Below are positions 16,842-25,731 of a DNA stretch of 64,000 bases, piece by piece (the stretch's first letter is position 1; the number at the start of each line of letters is the position of its first letter). The DNA lies in NCBI RefSeq assembly GCF_964036595.1, contig NZ_OZ038523.1:462501-526500 (forward strand), read 5' to 3'. The translations under genes and the position numbers were made by a program. The notes under the pieces were generated by a model. The model searched no databases and was not told the origin of the DNA. It saw nothing but the letters and a program-made list of their open reading frames with translations. This stretch comes from Tenacibaculum sp. 190524A05c (GTDB lineage: Bacteria > Bacteroidota > Bacteroidia > Flavobacteriales > Flavobacteriaceae).

Positions 16842-19031
16842 ATGAAAATGAATTTATACGATGCTTTAAAAAAGTTCTTTGGTTTTAATCAATTCAAAGG
16901 ACTTCAAGAGGATGTGGTAAAAAGCATTTTAGACGATAAGAATACGTTCGTTATAATGCCAACCGGAGGAGGTAAGTCTTTATGCTACCAATTGCCAGCT
17001 TTAATGAAGGAAGGTACAGCAATTGTAGTATCCCCACTTATTGCCTTAATGAAGAATCAGGTAGATGCCATTAGAGGTATATCTGAAACTCATGGGATTG
17101 CTCATGTGTTAAACTCATCCCTGAATAAATCTGAGATAGCTCAGGTAAAATCTGATATTTCCACAGGTGTTACAAAATTACTTTATGTAGCTCCAGAATC
17201 TTTGATTAAAGAAGAATATGTTGATTTTTTAAAACAACAGAAAATTTCTTTTGTAGCTATTGATGAAGCTCACTGTATCTCAGAATGGGGACATGATTTT
17301 AGACCAGAGTACAGAAACTTAAGAAACATTATCAAACAAATTGATAATGTTCCCGTAATTGGTCTTACTGCCACAGCTACCGAAAAGGTACAGGAAGACA
17401 TTTTGAAAACATTAGGTATGACAGACGCTAATGTATTTAAAGCGTCATTTAATCGACCTAATTTATTTTACGAAGTACGTCCTAAGACTAAAGAGGTCGA
17501 GAAAGATATTATACGATTTATAAAACAGCGAGAAGGTAAGTCTGGTATTATTTATTGTTTAAGTAGAAAGAAAGTAGAAGAAATAGCACAGGTTCTTCAG
17601 GTAAATGGAGTAAATGCACTTCCTTATCATGCTGGTTTTGATGCTAAAACAAGAGCGAAACATCAAGATATGTTCTTAATGGAAGATTGTGACGTAGTTG
17701 TTGCAACAATTGCATTCGGAATGGGAATTGATAAACCAGATGTGCGTTATGTAATTCACCATGATATACCAAAAAGTTTAGAGAGTTACTATCAAGAAAC
17801 AGGTAGAGCTGGGAGAGATGGAGGAGAAGGGCATTGTTTAACTTTCTATGCTTATAAGGATATTGAGAAGTTAGAAAAGTTTATGGCTAATAAACCAGTT
17901 GCAGAACAAGAGGTTGGTCATGCTTTACTACAAGAAGTTGTGGGTTATGCCGAAACTTCTATGAACCGAAGAAAGTATATTTTACATTATTTCGGTGAGG
18001 AGTTTGATGAAGTGAATGGAGAAGGTGCGGATATGGATGACAATATGCGTAATCCTAAGAAAAAACACGAAGCAAAAGAAGAAGTAGCTACAGTTTTAAA
18101 AGTAATAAAAGAAACGAACGAGATGTACAAAGCAAAAGATATTGTAAGTACACTTGTGGGTAAAGAAAATGCACTTTTAAAATCTCATAAAACTACGGAT
18201 CAACCATTTTTTGGAGTAGGAAAAGATAAAACTTCAAGTTATTGGATGGCGTTAATTCGTCAAATTCTTGTAGTTGACTTAATTCGCAAAGAAATTGAGC
18301 AATACGGAGTTATTAAAATAACTAAAGAAGGGAAAGAGTATTTAGAAAATCCGCAGTCATTTATGATGACTGAAGATCATGAATATAAGAGAGGTGATGA
18401 TGGATCTATAATTACAAATGCAAAAGCTAATAACGCAGGAACAGATCAAAGATTAGTCGGAATTTTAAAGGATTTACGTAAACAAGTTGGTAAGAAGCTT
18501 GGAGTACCTCCTTTTGCAGTTTTTCAAGATCCTTCTATTAATGATATGGCTTTAAAATATCCAATTACGTTAGATGAATTAGCTACAGTTCATGGAGTTG
18601 GAGAAGGAAAAGCAAAAAAATACGGTAAAGATTTTATTAGTGTTATTTCGCAGTACGTAGAGGATAACGATATAATACGACCAGATGATTTAGTAGTTAA
18701 AAGTACTGGAGTTAATTCTGGATTAAAACTGTACATTATTCAGAATACAGATAGAAAATTGCCATTAGATGATATTGCAAAATCGAAAGGTTTAGAAATG
18801 AATGAGCTGATTAAAGAAATGGAGGCCATTGTATTTTCTGGAACTAAGTTGAATATTGATTATGCAATTGAAGATCTTTTGGATGAAGATCAGCAAGAAG
18901 AAATTTATGATTATTTCATGGAAGCAGAAACTGATAAGATTCAAGAAGCATTAGATGAATTTGATGGAGATTATGACGATGAAGAGTTACGTCTAATGAG
19001 AATCAAGTTTACAAGCGACGTAGCAAATTAA
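16842..19031 (+). CDS. recQ: ATP-dependent DNA helicase RecQ
   Basis: This 729-residue helicase has motif I MPTGGGKS near residue 45, DEAH near 145, motif III GLTATAT, motif V/VI with QETGRAGRDG, a winged-helix RQC region at about 395-510, and an HRDC domain at about 520-600 (QRLVGILKDLRKQVGKKLG). It unwinds DNA 3' to 5' in repair and recombination. The zinc-binding module between helicase and winged helix has lost all four cysteines: the region around HYFGEEFDEVNGEGADMDDN has none. An acidic C-terminal extension of about 100 residues follows HRDC. A near-consensus promoter precedes it (TAATTTTA near 16820). Confidence 0.95.
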   Translation: MKMNLYDALKKFFGFNQFKGLQEDVVKSILDDKNTFVIMPTGGGKSLCYQLPALMKEGTAIVVSPLIALMKNQVDAIRGISETHGIAHVLNSSLNKSEIAQVKSDISTGVTKLLYVAPESLIKEEYVDFLKQQKISFVAIDEAHCISEWGHDFRPEYRNLRNIIKQIDNVPVIGLTATATEKVQEDILKTLGMTDANVFKASFNRPNLFYEVRPKTKEVEKDIIRFIKQREGKSGIIYCLSRKKVEEIAQVLQVNGVNALPYHAGFDAKTRAKHQDMFLMEDCDVVVATIAFGMGIDKPDVRYVIHHDIPKSLESYYQETGRAGRDGGEGHCLTFYAYKDIEKLEKFMANKPVAEQEVGHALLQEVVGYAETSMNRRKYILHYFGEEFDEVNGEGADMDDNMRNPKKKHEAKEEVATVLKVIKETNEMYKAKDIVSTLVGKENALLKSHKTTDQPFFGVGKDKTSSYWMALIRQILVVDLIRKEIEQYGVIKITKEGKEYLENPQSFMMTEDHEYKRGDDGSIITNAKANNAGTDQRLVGILKDLRKQVGKKLGVPPFAVFQDPSINDMALKYPITLDELATVHGVGEGKAKKYGKDFISVISQYVEDNDIIRPDDLVVKSTGVNSGLKLYIIQNTDRKLPLDDIAKSKGLEMNELIKEMEAIVFSGTKLNIDYAIEDLLDEDQQEEIYDYFMEAETDKIQEALDEFDGDYDDEELRLMRIKFTSDVAN

Positions 19032-19043
19032 AAATATAATTTG

Positions 19044-19634
19044 ATGAACGATAAAGTCACAACATATATTGTGAATCAAGAAAAATGGGCGCAAGAATTA
19101 CAACTTTTGCGCTCTTTTTTGTTAGAATTAGATTTAGTAGAAGATATAAAATGGGGAATGCCTGCATATATCTATAAAAACAAGAATATCATCGGTATTT
19201 CTGCGTTTAAAAATTATTTCGGAATGTGGTTTCATCAAGGTGTTTTCCTAAAAGATGAAAAGAAGCTTTTAATAAATGCTCAAGAAGGAAAAACAAAGGC
19301 AATGCGTCAGTGGAGATTTAATTCTATTGATGAGTTGGATAAAAAAACGCTACAGGAATATGTTTTAGAAGCTATGAAGAATGTTGAGCTAGGTAAAGAA
19401 ATCAAGCCTCAGAGAAATAAAAAACCTCTTATAATTCCTCCTCAGTTGCTAGCTGTTCTAGATAATAATAACCAACTCAAAGAAAAGTTTGAATCACTTT
19501 CATTAACCAAAAAACGTGAGTTTACAGAATATATATCTGAAGCAAAAAGAGAAGCTACAAAAGAAAGTAGATTACAAAAGATTATACCTATGATTCAATC
19601 GGGTATAGGCTTAAATGATAAATATAGAAAGTAA
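19044..19634 (+). CDS. DUF1801/YdeI-like protein
   Basis: This protein of about 196 residues has an N-terminal DUF1801 fold (about 8-115; IKWGMPAYIYKNKNIIGISAFKNYFGMWF) and a C-terminal YdeI/OmpD-associated helical segment rich in Lys and Glu (REFTEYISEAKREATKESRLQKII). The fold resembles iron-chaperone frataxin-like proteins, but function is unknown. It begins 12 bp after recQ, so co-transcription is likely. ATG at 19044 was taken as the start over the TTG immediately before it. Confidence 0.82.
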   Translation: MNDKVTTYIVNQEKWAQELQLLRSFLLELDLVEDIKWGMPAYIYKNKNIIGISAFKNYFGMWFHQGVFLKDEKKLLINAQEGKTKAMRQWRFNSIDELDKKTLQEYVLEAMKNVELGKEIKPQRNKKPLIIPPQLLAVLDNNNQLKEKFESLSLTKKREFTEYISEAKREATKESRLQKIIPMIQSGIGLNDKYRK

Positions 19635-19639
19635 GGTTA

Positions 19640-19999
19640 TTATTTAACGTACACCTTATCTATTGTTGAAGTACTATCGCAGCGAATTACATATAAATCT
19701 AGTTTTTCACTAGTAACATAATACTCAGCACAAGGTTTTAAACGAGGTTTACTTTTCCCAAAGTTAACATCTCCCTTTTTTAAAATATAAGATATTTGAG
19801 CAGTGTCAATTTTATGAAGTTCAATCGTTTTAATTGCATCTTCTGAGAATAATCTTTTCTTGATTCGTATACTCTTTAAAGTACGAGCGTCCATTCCGTA
19901 ATCAAAAGTTACTTTTTTGTTTTTCCAGAAGAAAGAAACAGCTAAAGTTCCTAAGGCTACGCCAATCATATAAAATCCAACTCTCTTTAATAATTGCAT
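19640..19999 (-). CDS. DUF4258 domain protein
   Basis: This is a small 119-residue protein with one N-terminal hydrophobic helix (about 8-26), which anchors it in the inner membrane or serves as an uncleaved signal. A DUF4258-like domain follows with HKIDTAQISYILKKGDVNF and a C-terminal pair of strands (YYVTSEKLDLYVIRCDS). Its function is unknown. It is convergent with the YdeI-like gene (5 bp apart) and lies upstream of the ald gene in the minus direction, separated by about 40 bp. Confidence 0.7.
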   Translation of the reverse strand: MQLLKRVGFYMIGVALGTLAVSFFWKNKKVTFDYGMDARTLKSIRIKKRLFSEDAIKTIELHKIDTAQISYILKKGDVNFGKSKPRLKPCAEYYVTSEKLDLYVIRCDSTSTIDKVYVK

Positions 20000-20041
20000 G
20001 GTTCAAATTTAGACCGCAAAAATACTTAAAAAAGTAGAAAT

Positions 20042-21235
20042 TTATAAAATCAAAAGGTTAATATCTCTATAAGGAAGATCAAACCAATCTGCAACCGTTC
20101 TATTTGTGAGCACACCATGATAAAAATACATACCATTTCGTAAGCTTTTATCAAATCTAGCAGCATTTTCAAAACCACCTTCTTCAGCAATATTTAATAA
20201 ATATGGAGTTAAAATATTACTTATAGAAACAGATGCAGTTCTTGAATACCTAGAAGGAATATTAGGTACGCAATAATGAATTACATCATGTCGTAGAAAA
20301 GTAGGTTTACTATGCGTTGTAACTTCAGAAGTTTCAAAACATCCACCACGATCGATACAAACATCAACAATAACTGAACCTGCTTTCATTTGCTCAATCA
20401 TTACTTCTGTTACAATAATAGGTGATCTGTCAATACCTCGAATAGCACCAATAGCAACATCACAGCGCATTAATGCTTTTAGTAATGATTTAGGTTGAAC
20501 AGTTGAAGTATAAATTGGTCCTGGTACAGCTTCTTGTAAACGTCTTAATTTTGTAATAGAATTATCAAAAACCTTAATTCTTGCTCCTAAACCAATTGCA
20601 GCTTTTGCCGCACATTTACCAACAGTTCCTGCTCCTAAAATAACAACATCTGTTGGAGGAACTCCACTAATATTTCCGAGTAATAAACCATTACCACCAC
20701 CTACAGTTGTCATATGTTCAGCAGCAATATGCATAGCTGCAGCACCAGCAATTTCACTTAATGATTTTAAGATAGGAAAAACTCCATCTTCATCTTTAAT
20801 ATAATCATATGCGATTGCAGTTATTCGCTTTTTGGCTAAAGCTTTAAAATATTGTTTATCCTGAGTTTTTAATTGTAAAGCAGAAATCAAAAAAGCTTGA
20901 GGATTCATTAATTTAATTTCATCCAAAGATGGCGGTTCCACTTTTACAATTAAATTACAACTGAATACTTCCTTAATATCATAAGATATTTTCGCTCCAG
21001 CTTCCGAATATTCTTTATCTGAATAATTAGCGCCTTCTCCAGCAGAAGTTTCTACTACAACTCGATGTCCGTGTGCAACTAAGGCAGCAACAGCATCAGG
21101 TGTAAGACTTATCCTTTTTTCTTCAAAATGTGTTTCTTTAGGTAAGCCAATAAATAATTCACCTTTTTGCTTTTTAATTTCAAGCATTTCAGGTTGCGGT
21201 AGTAATTGTTCTTTGGTAAAAGGAGATAAGCCCAT
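20042..21235 (-). CDS. ald: Alanine dehydrogenase
   Basis: This 397-residue NAD-dependent enzyme interconverts L-alanine and pyruvate plus ammonia. The substrate-binding N-terminal domain is marked by GLPKETHFEEKRISLTPDAV, and the Rossmann motif GAGTVGKCAAKAAIGLGA follows. DVCIDRGGCFETSEVTTHSKP matches the alanine dehydrogenase/pyridine nucleotide transhydrogenase family. Bacteroidota members carry an N-terminal extension like the first 25 residues seen here. It is 5 bp after tsaE and likely in one operon with porX and tsaE. A transhydrogenase subunit is the alternative, but the length favours Ald. Confidence 0.9.
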   Translation of the reverse strand: MGLSPFTKEQLLPQPEMLEIKKQKGELFIGLPKETHFEEKRISLTPDAVAALVAHGHRVVVETSAGEGANYSDKEYSEAGAKISYDIKEVFSCNLIVKVEPPSLDEIKLMNPQAFLISALQLKTQDKQYFKALAKKRITAIAYDYIKDEDGVFPILKSLSEIAGAAAMHIAAEHMTTVGGGNGLLLGNISGVPPTDVVILGAGTVGKCAAKAAIGLGARIKVFDNSITKLRRLQEAVPGPIYTSTVQPKSLLKALMRCDVAIGAIRGIDRSPIIVTEVMIEQMKAGSVIVDVCIDRGGCFETSEVTTHSKPTFLRHDVIHYCVPNIPSRYSRTASVSISNILTPYLLNIAEEGGFENAARFDKSLRNGMYFYHGVLTNRTVADWFDLPYRDINLLIL

Positions 21236-21240
21236 TAATT

Positions 21241-21657
21241 TTATTTCAGTTGAATATTTCTTTGATTATCGGAGTTTAACTCGATATGGATGTTAACAGA
21301 ATTTAAAGGTAATAAATTTTTAATATTCTGAGGCCATTCAACTAAACACCAATTGTCATTATAGAAATAATCTTCAATCCCCATATCTAAAGCTTCTTCT
21401 TCATCTTTTATTCTATAAAAATCAAAATGATAAACTGTTTCGTTTTTATCCGTAACATATTCATTTACCAAAGAGAAAGTAGGGGAGCTAATCGTGTCTT
21501 GAACACCCAAAATAGAACAGATTTCTTTAATAAGAGTAGTTTTACCAACTCCCATTTCTCCATTAAATAATAGAATCTTATGTTTTGAAGAAGCAATAAC
21601 TTCCTGAGCAATTTCTCGTAATTGATCTAAAGAATAATCCTTATTCATAAAAAACAC
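21241..21657 (-). CDS. tsaE: tRNA threonylcarbamoyladenosine ATPase TsaE
   Basis: This 138-residue P-loop protein is required with TsaB and TsaD to make t6A at position 37 of ANN-decoding tRNAs. It shows GEMGVGKTTLIKEI (Walker A) near residue 34, the TISSPTFSLVNEY segment, the HFDFYRI motif and the VEWPQN motif characteristic of the family. It sits between porX (2 bp upstream) and ald, so it is translated from the same message as the response regulator gene. Length is typical. Confidence 0.95.
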   Translation of the reverse strand: MFFMNKDYSLDQLREIAQEVIASSKHKILLFNGEMGVGKTTLIKEICSILGVQDTISSPTFSLVNEYVTDKNETVYHFDFYRIKDEEEALDMGIEDYFYNDNWCLVEWPQNIKNLLPLNSVNIHIELNSDNQRNIQLK

Positions 21658-21659
21658 GC

Positions 21660-23207
21660 TTATTTTGTATTATATACGGCGCAAGGTATAATAATTTCTT
21701 CTAAAGAAATACCTCCGTGTTGATACGTATTTTTATAATATTTTACGAAATGATTGTAATTATTTGGGTATGCAAAGAATAAATCTTCTTTGGCAAATAT
21801 AAACGGACTGTTAATTGTTATGCTTGGTAAGAAAATATCCTTTGGATTTTTAACTGCGTACACATCTTTGTCTTCATAAGAAAGACTTCTACCTGTTTTA
21901 TATCTTAGGTTCGCACTAATATTTTTGTCACCAATTACTTTGGTTGGGTTATTACAGTTAATTGTTCCGTGATCGGTTGTAATGATTAATTTTTGACCTA
22001 ATTCTTTTGCCTTTTGAATAATTGAAAGTAAAGGTGAGTTTTTGAACCAGCTCACTGTTAGTGATCGATACGCTTTATCATCACCAACTAATTCTTTAAT
22101 TACTTCCATTTCGGTTTTAGCATGAGAAAGCATATCCACGAAGTTGTATACAACAACAGTTAAGTCGTTTTGTTTAGTTCCGTTATAGTTTTCTTCTAAA
22201 TCTTTTCCATTCTTTAAAGACGTTATTTTGTAGTATTCATGCTTAAGGTTTAAGTTCATTCGTTTGATTTGTTCAGATAAGAACTCAGCTTCGAATAAAT
22301 TTTTACCTCCTTCATCGGTATCATTCTTCCAGTAGTTAGGATAACGTTTCTCCATTTCAGAAGGCATTAAACCAGAAAAGATTGCATTTCTTGCATATTG
22401 AGTCGCTGTAGGAAGAATACTATAAAAAGAATATTCATTTTCCTTTTTGTAGAACTCGTTAATGTAAGGTTCTAAAACTCTAAATTGATCGTATCTTAAG
22501 TTATCAATAACTACCCATAAAGTTCCATTTTCCTTATCAATATTAGGTGCAACATAATCCTTAAATAATGTATGAGACATTGTTGGTTTATCTTCACTCG
22601 TTAACCAATCTTGGTAGTTCTTTTTTATAAACTTAAAAAACTGAGAGTTTGCTTCAGACTTTTGGCTTTCCAAAATTTCAAGCATACCAGAATCATTAAT
22701 ATCCTCAAGTTCTAATTCCCAATGAACAAGTCTTTTGTATAAGTCTACCCATTCTTCATAAGTATTTACCATAGATAAATCCATGGCAATTTTCCTGAAT
22801 TCTTGTTGATAGTTGTGCGTAGTCTTTTCAGAAACAAGTCTAGAATGATCTAAATTTTTCTTTAGACTTAACAATATTTGGTTTGGATTAACAGGTTTTA
22901 TTAAGTAATCCGCAATTTTAGAACCAATCGCTTCTTCCATTATAAACTCTTCTTCACTTTTGGTAATCATTACCACTGGAAGATTAGGCTGTTTTTGTTT
23001 GATTTGATTTAATGTTTCTAGTCCAGAAATTCCTGGCATATTTTCATCTAAAAAAACGATGTCAAAACTAGCGTCATTAACTAGGTCTACTGCATCTGCG
23101 CCATTGGTACAAGTTTCAATATTGTAGTTTTTCTGTTCTAAAAAAAGTATATGTGGTTTTAATAAATCGATTTCGTCATCGACCCAAAGGATGTCTATTT
23201 TTCTCAT
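21660..23207 (-). CDS. porX: T9SS response regulator PorX (receiver plus PglZ domain)
   Basis: This 515-residue protein has an N-terminal receiver domain (about 4-120) with the acidic pair in WVDDE, phosphoacceptor Asp54 in VFLDENMPG and the signalling Lys in ITKSEEE. The rest is an alkaline-phosphatase-superfamily PglZ domain (about 160-515) with LWVVIDNLRYDQF, a metal-binding ITTDHGT and a late NYNHFVKYYKNTYQHGG. PorX works with the kinase PorY and sigma factor SigP to regulate type IX secretion genes in Porphyromonas. In Bacteroidota its PglZ domain was shown to act on cyclic oligonucleotides. It heads the porX-tsaE-ald operon. Confidence 0.95.
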   Translation of the reverse strand: MRKIDILWVDDEIDLLKPHILFLEQKNYNIETCTNGADAVDLVNDASFDIVFLDENMPGISGLETLNQIKQKQPNLPVVMITKSEEEFIMEEAIGSKIADYLIKPVNPNQILLSLKKNLDHSRLVSEKTTHNYQQEFRKIAMDLSMVNTYEEWVDLYKRLVHWELELEDINDSGMLEILESQKSEANSQFFKFIKKNYQDWLTSEDKPTMSHTLFKDYVAPNIDKENGTLWVVIDNLRYDQFRVLEPYINEFYKKENEYSFYSILPTATQYARNAIFSGLMPSEMEKRYPNYWKNDTDEGGKNLFEAEFLSEQIKRMNLNLKHEYYKITSLKNGKDLEENYNGTKQNDLTVVVYNFVDMLSHAKTEMEVIKELVGDDKAYRSLTVSWFKNSPLLSIIQKAKELGQKLIITTDHGTINCNNPTKVIGDKNISANLRYKTGRSLSYEDKDVYAVKNPKDIFLPSITINSPFIFAKEDLFFAYPNNYNHFVKYYKNTYQHGGISLEEIIIPCAVYNTK

Positions 23208-23367
23208 ATGATTCAGTTACTAAAAATCAACGAATAAAAAATTCGTTTAGTGTAAAAGAACAAAAAATTAGCCTCTTATTTTCTAAAGAAAATATTAAAG
23301 TTAGCCATATCTGTTCGTTTGCTCTAAAATAAATCAAACAAACTTAAAAAGCCTTTTTTTATTTAAT

Positions 23368-23375
23368 TACTTTTG
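23368..23375 (+). promoter_or_regulatory. Probable -7 box of the HD gene
   Basis: TACTTTTG matches TAnnTTTG and lies 29 bp before the TTG start codon. No clear -33 TTG is present at the right distance. Confidence 0.45.
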
Positions 23376-23404
23376 CTTTAAGTAAATATCATAAAAAAAT
23401 ACGA

Positions 23405-24634
23405 TTGACGACCTCTAAAACGAATAAACTTAAAATTCTAAATGATCCTATTTATGGATTAGTTTCAATACCAAATTCTTTAATTTTTGATATCATTGAG
23501 CATCGCTATTTTCAGCGATTACGTAGAGTAACACAAATGGGTTTAACCAATTTGGTTTATCCTGGTGCAAATCATACTCGATTTCATCATGCCATTGGTT
23601 GCATGCATTTGATGCAGAAGGCCATTCAAATTTTAAGAACAAAAAATGTTGCTATTTCAGAAGATGAAGCAACTGCACTAAGTATTGCAATTTTGTTACA
23701 TGATATCGGTCACGGAGCTTTTTCTCATGCTCTGGAATATAGTATAGTTAATGGTATTACTCATGAAGAGATTTCTTTAAAGTTTATGAAGAAATTAAAT
23801 GAGGAGTTTGATGGACAATTAAGTTTAGCTATTGAAATTTTTGAAGGAAAGTATAAACGAAAGTTTTTCAGTCAATTGATATCAAGTCAACTTGATGTTG
23901 ATCGATTAGATTATTTGAAGAGAGATAGTTTCTATACCGGAGTTACTGAAGGAAATATTTCCTCAGATAGATTAATAACAATGATGAATGTAAAGGATGA
24001 TGAACTTGTTATTGAACGAAAAGGAATATACTCTGTGGAGAAGTTTTTAATAGCAAGAAGGTTAATGTACTGGCAAGTATATTTACATAAAACATCGTTA
24101 TCAGCAGAAACACTTTTGGTTAAAGTTTTACAACGAGCGAAAGAGTTAGCTAAGCAAGGAATAGAGTTAGCATCTACAGAATCTTTAAAGTACTTCTTAT
24201 ATAAAACAATAACAGAGGAGAATTTTAATGATGAAGCATTGGAGGTTTTTTCAAGATTAGACGATTATGATGTATTTACATCAATAAAACAATGGTGTTT
24301 TCACGAAGACTTTGTGCTTTCAAGGCTTTCTAAGATGATAATTGAAAGAAAGTTATTTGGAATAGAGTTACAGGATAAACCATTTTCTGAGAAAAAAATC
24401 AATAAATTAAAAAGCCAATTAAAAGAAGCATTTGATATTCCAGAAGAGTATATAGATTATTTTATCTTTTTAGATACGGCATCAAATCAAGCGTATAATA
24501 TTGAAAAGCCGATAAAAATATTAAATAAGAAAGGTAAAGTAAAAGACATAGTAAAAGCTTCAGACCATCTTAACTTAAAGAGTTTATCTAAACCAGTAGT
24601 GAAATATTACTGCTGTTATCCTAAGAATTTTTAG
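23405..24634 (+). CDS. HD-domain phosphohydrolase, dGTPase/SAMHD1-like
   Basis: This 409-residue cytoplasmic protein has the full HD metal-site pattern: HHAIGCMHLM near residue 62, LLHDIGHGAFSHALE near 98, and a later SQLDVDRLDYLKRD. The arrangement matches the YwfO/EF1143-like branch of dNTP triphosphohydrolases related to SAMHD1. Substrate dNTPs are therefore likely but not proven. The start is taken as TTG at 23405, because relatives begin just before KLKILNDPIYG and no ATG is available in frame nearby. It lies directly upstream of lpxD in the same direction. Confidence 0.88.
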   Translation: MTTSKTNKLKILNDPIYGLVSIPNSLIFDIIEHRYFQRLRRVTQMGLTNLVYPGANHTRFHHAIGCMHLMQKAIQILRTKNVAISEDEATALSIAILLHDIGHGAFSHALEYSIVNGITHEEISLKFMKKLNEEFDGQLSLAIEIFEGKYKRKFFSQLISSQLDVDRLDYLKRDSFYTGVTEGNISSDRLITMMNVKDDELVIERKGIYSVEKFLIARRLMYWQVYLHKTSLSAETLLVKVLQRAKELAKQGIELASTESLKYFLYKTITEENFNDEALEVFSRLDDYDVFTSIKQWCFHEDFVLSRLSKMIIERKLFGIELQDKPFSEKKINKLKSQLKEAFDIPEEYIDYFIFLDTASNQAYNIEKPIKILNKKGKVKDIVKASDHLNLKSLSKPVVKYYCCYPKNF

Positions 24635-24676
24635 TACACTATTTTATCAATAGTAACCTTAAACAAAAAAAATAAT

Positions 24677-24684
24677 TACTTTTG
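24677..24684 (+). promoter_or_regulatory. Probable -7 box of lpxD
   Basis: TACTTTTG matches TAnnTTTG only 6 bp before the ATG of lpxD at 24691, so the transcript from it would have almost no leader. A -33 TTG is not obvious. Confidence 0.45.
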
Positions 24685-24690
24685 CAGGTA

Positions 24691-25731
24691 ATGAAATTCA
24701 CAGCAAAACAGATAGCAGAGATCTTACAAGGAGAAGTAGTAGGAAACCAGGAGGAGTTAGTATCTAAATTATCTAAAATAGAAGAAGGCGAAAAAGGTTC
24801 TTTAACATTTTTAGCTAATCCTAAGTATAATTCATATATATATACTACAAAGGCTTCTATTACAATAGTAAATAAGAGTTTTATTCCTGAGAAGGAAATA
24901 GAAACCACTTTAATTAAAGTAGAAGATGCATACAAATCGTTTTCTACCTTATTGGAGTATTACAATCAGGTTAAGAATAATAAAGTAGGTAGAGAAGAAC
25001 CACATTATATATCAAAAACTGCCAATATTGGTAGTAATGAATATATTGGTGCTTTCTCTTATATCGGTGAGAATGTAGTAGTCGGAGAAAATGTAAAAAT
25101 TTATCCTAATTCTTATATCGGAGATAATGTAACTATTGGAGACAACTGTGTGATTTTTGCAGGCGTTAAAATTTATTCAGAAACCGTAATTGGAAAGAAT
25201 TGTAAGATTCATTCAGGAAGTATTATCGGATCTGATGGTTTTGGTTTCGCTCCTGATGAAAACGGCGAATATAAGGCAGTTCCTCAAACAGGAAACGTAA
25301 TTATTGAAGACAATGTAGATATTGGTTCTAATTCAACTATAGATAGAGCTACTTTAGGTTCAACTATTATTAGAAAAGGTGTAAAGTTGGATAATCAAAT
25401 TCAAATTGCACATAATGTTGAAGTAGGAAAAAATACTGTTATTGCTTCTCAATCTGGAATTGCTGGATCAACTAAGGTTGGTGAGAATTGTATGATTGGT
25501 GGTCAAGTAGGAATTGTAGGACATATTTCTATTGGAAATAATGTTAAGATTCAGGCACAATCTGGAATTGGAAGAAATTTGAAAGATGGAGATGTAGTTC
25601 AAGGTTCACCAGCATTTGGATATTCTGATTGGAATAAATCATATGTCCATTTTAAAAATTTACCGAAAACAATAACAACACTAAATAGAATAGAGAAGGA
25701 ATTGAATTCTCTTAAAAACCGAAATGAGTAA
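24691..25731 (+). CDS. lpxD: UDP-3-O-acylglucosamine N-acyltransferase LpxD
   Basis: This protein of about 346 residues adds the N-linked 3-hydroxyacyl chain in lipid A synthesis. The N-terminal uridine-binding domain (about 1-105; LSKIEEGEKGSLTFLANPKY) is followed by a left-handed beta-helix with many hexapeptide repeats. The catalytic His lies in QIQIAHNVEVG, and SGSIIGSDGFGFAP is typical of LpxD. The start was moved from an in-frame TTG to ATG 24691 on family grounds. It overlaps the lpxC-fabZ start by 8 bp, consistent with translational coupling. Confidence 0.95.
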   Translation: MKFTAKQIAEILQGEVVGNQEELVSKLSKIEEGEKGSLTFLANPKYNSYIYTTKASITIVNKSFIPEKEIETTLIKVEDAYKSFSTLLEYYNQVKNNKVGREEPHYISKTANIGSNEYIGAFSYIGENVVVGENVKIYPNSYIGDNVTIGDNCVIFAGVKIYSETVIGKNCKIHSGSIIGSDGFGFAPDENGEYKAVPQTGNVIIEDNVDIGSNSTIDRATLGSTIIRKGVKLDNQIQIAHNVEVGKNTVIASQSGIAGSTKVGENCMIGGQVGIVGHISIGNNVKIQAQSGIGRNLKDGDVVQGSPAFGYSDWNKSYVHFKNLPKTITTLNRIEKELNSLKNRNE

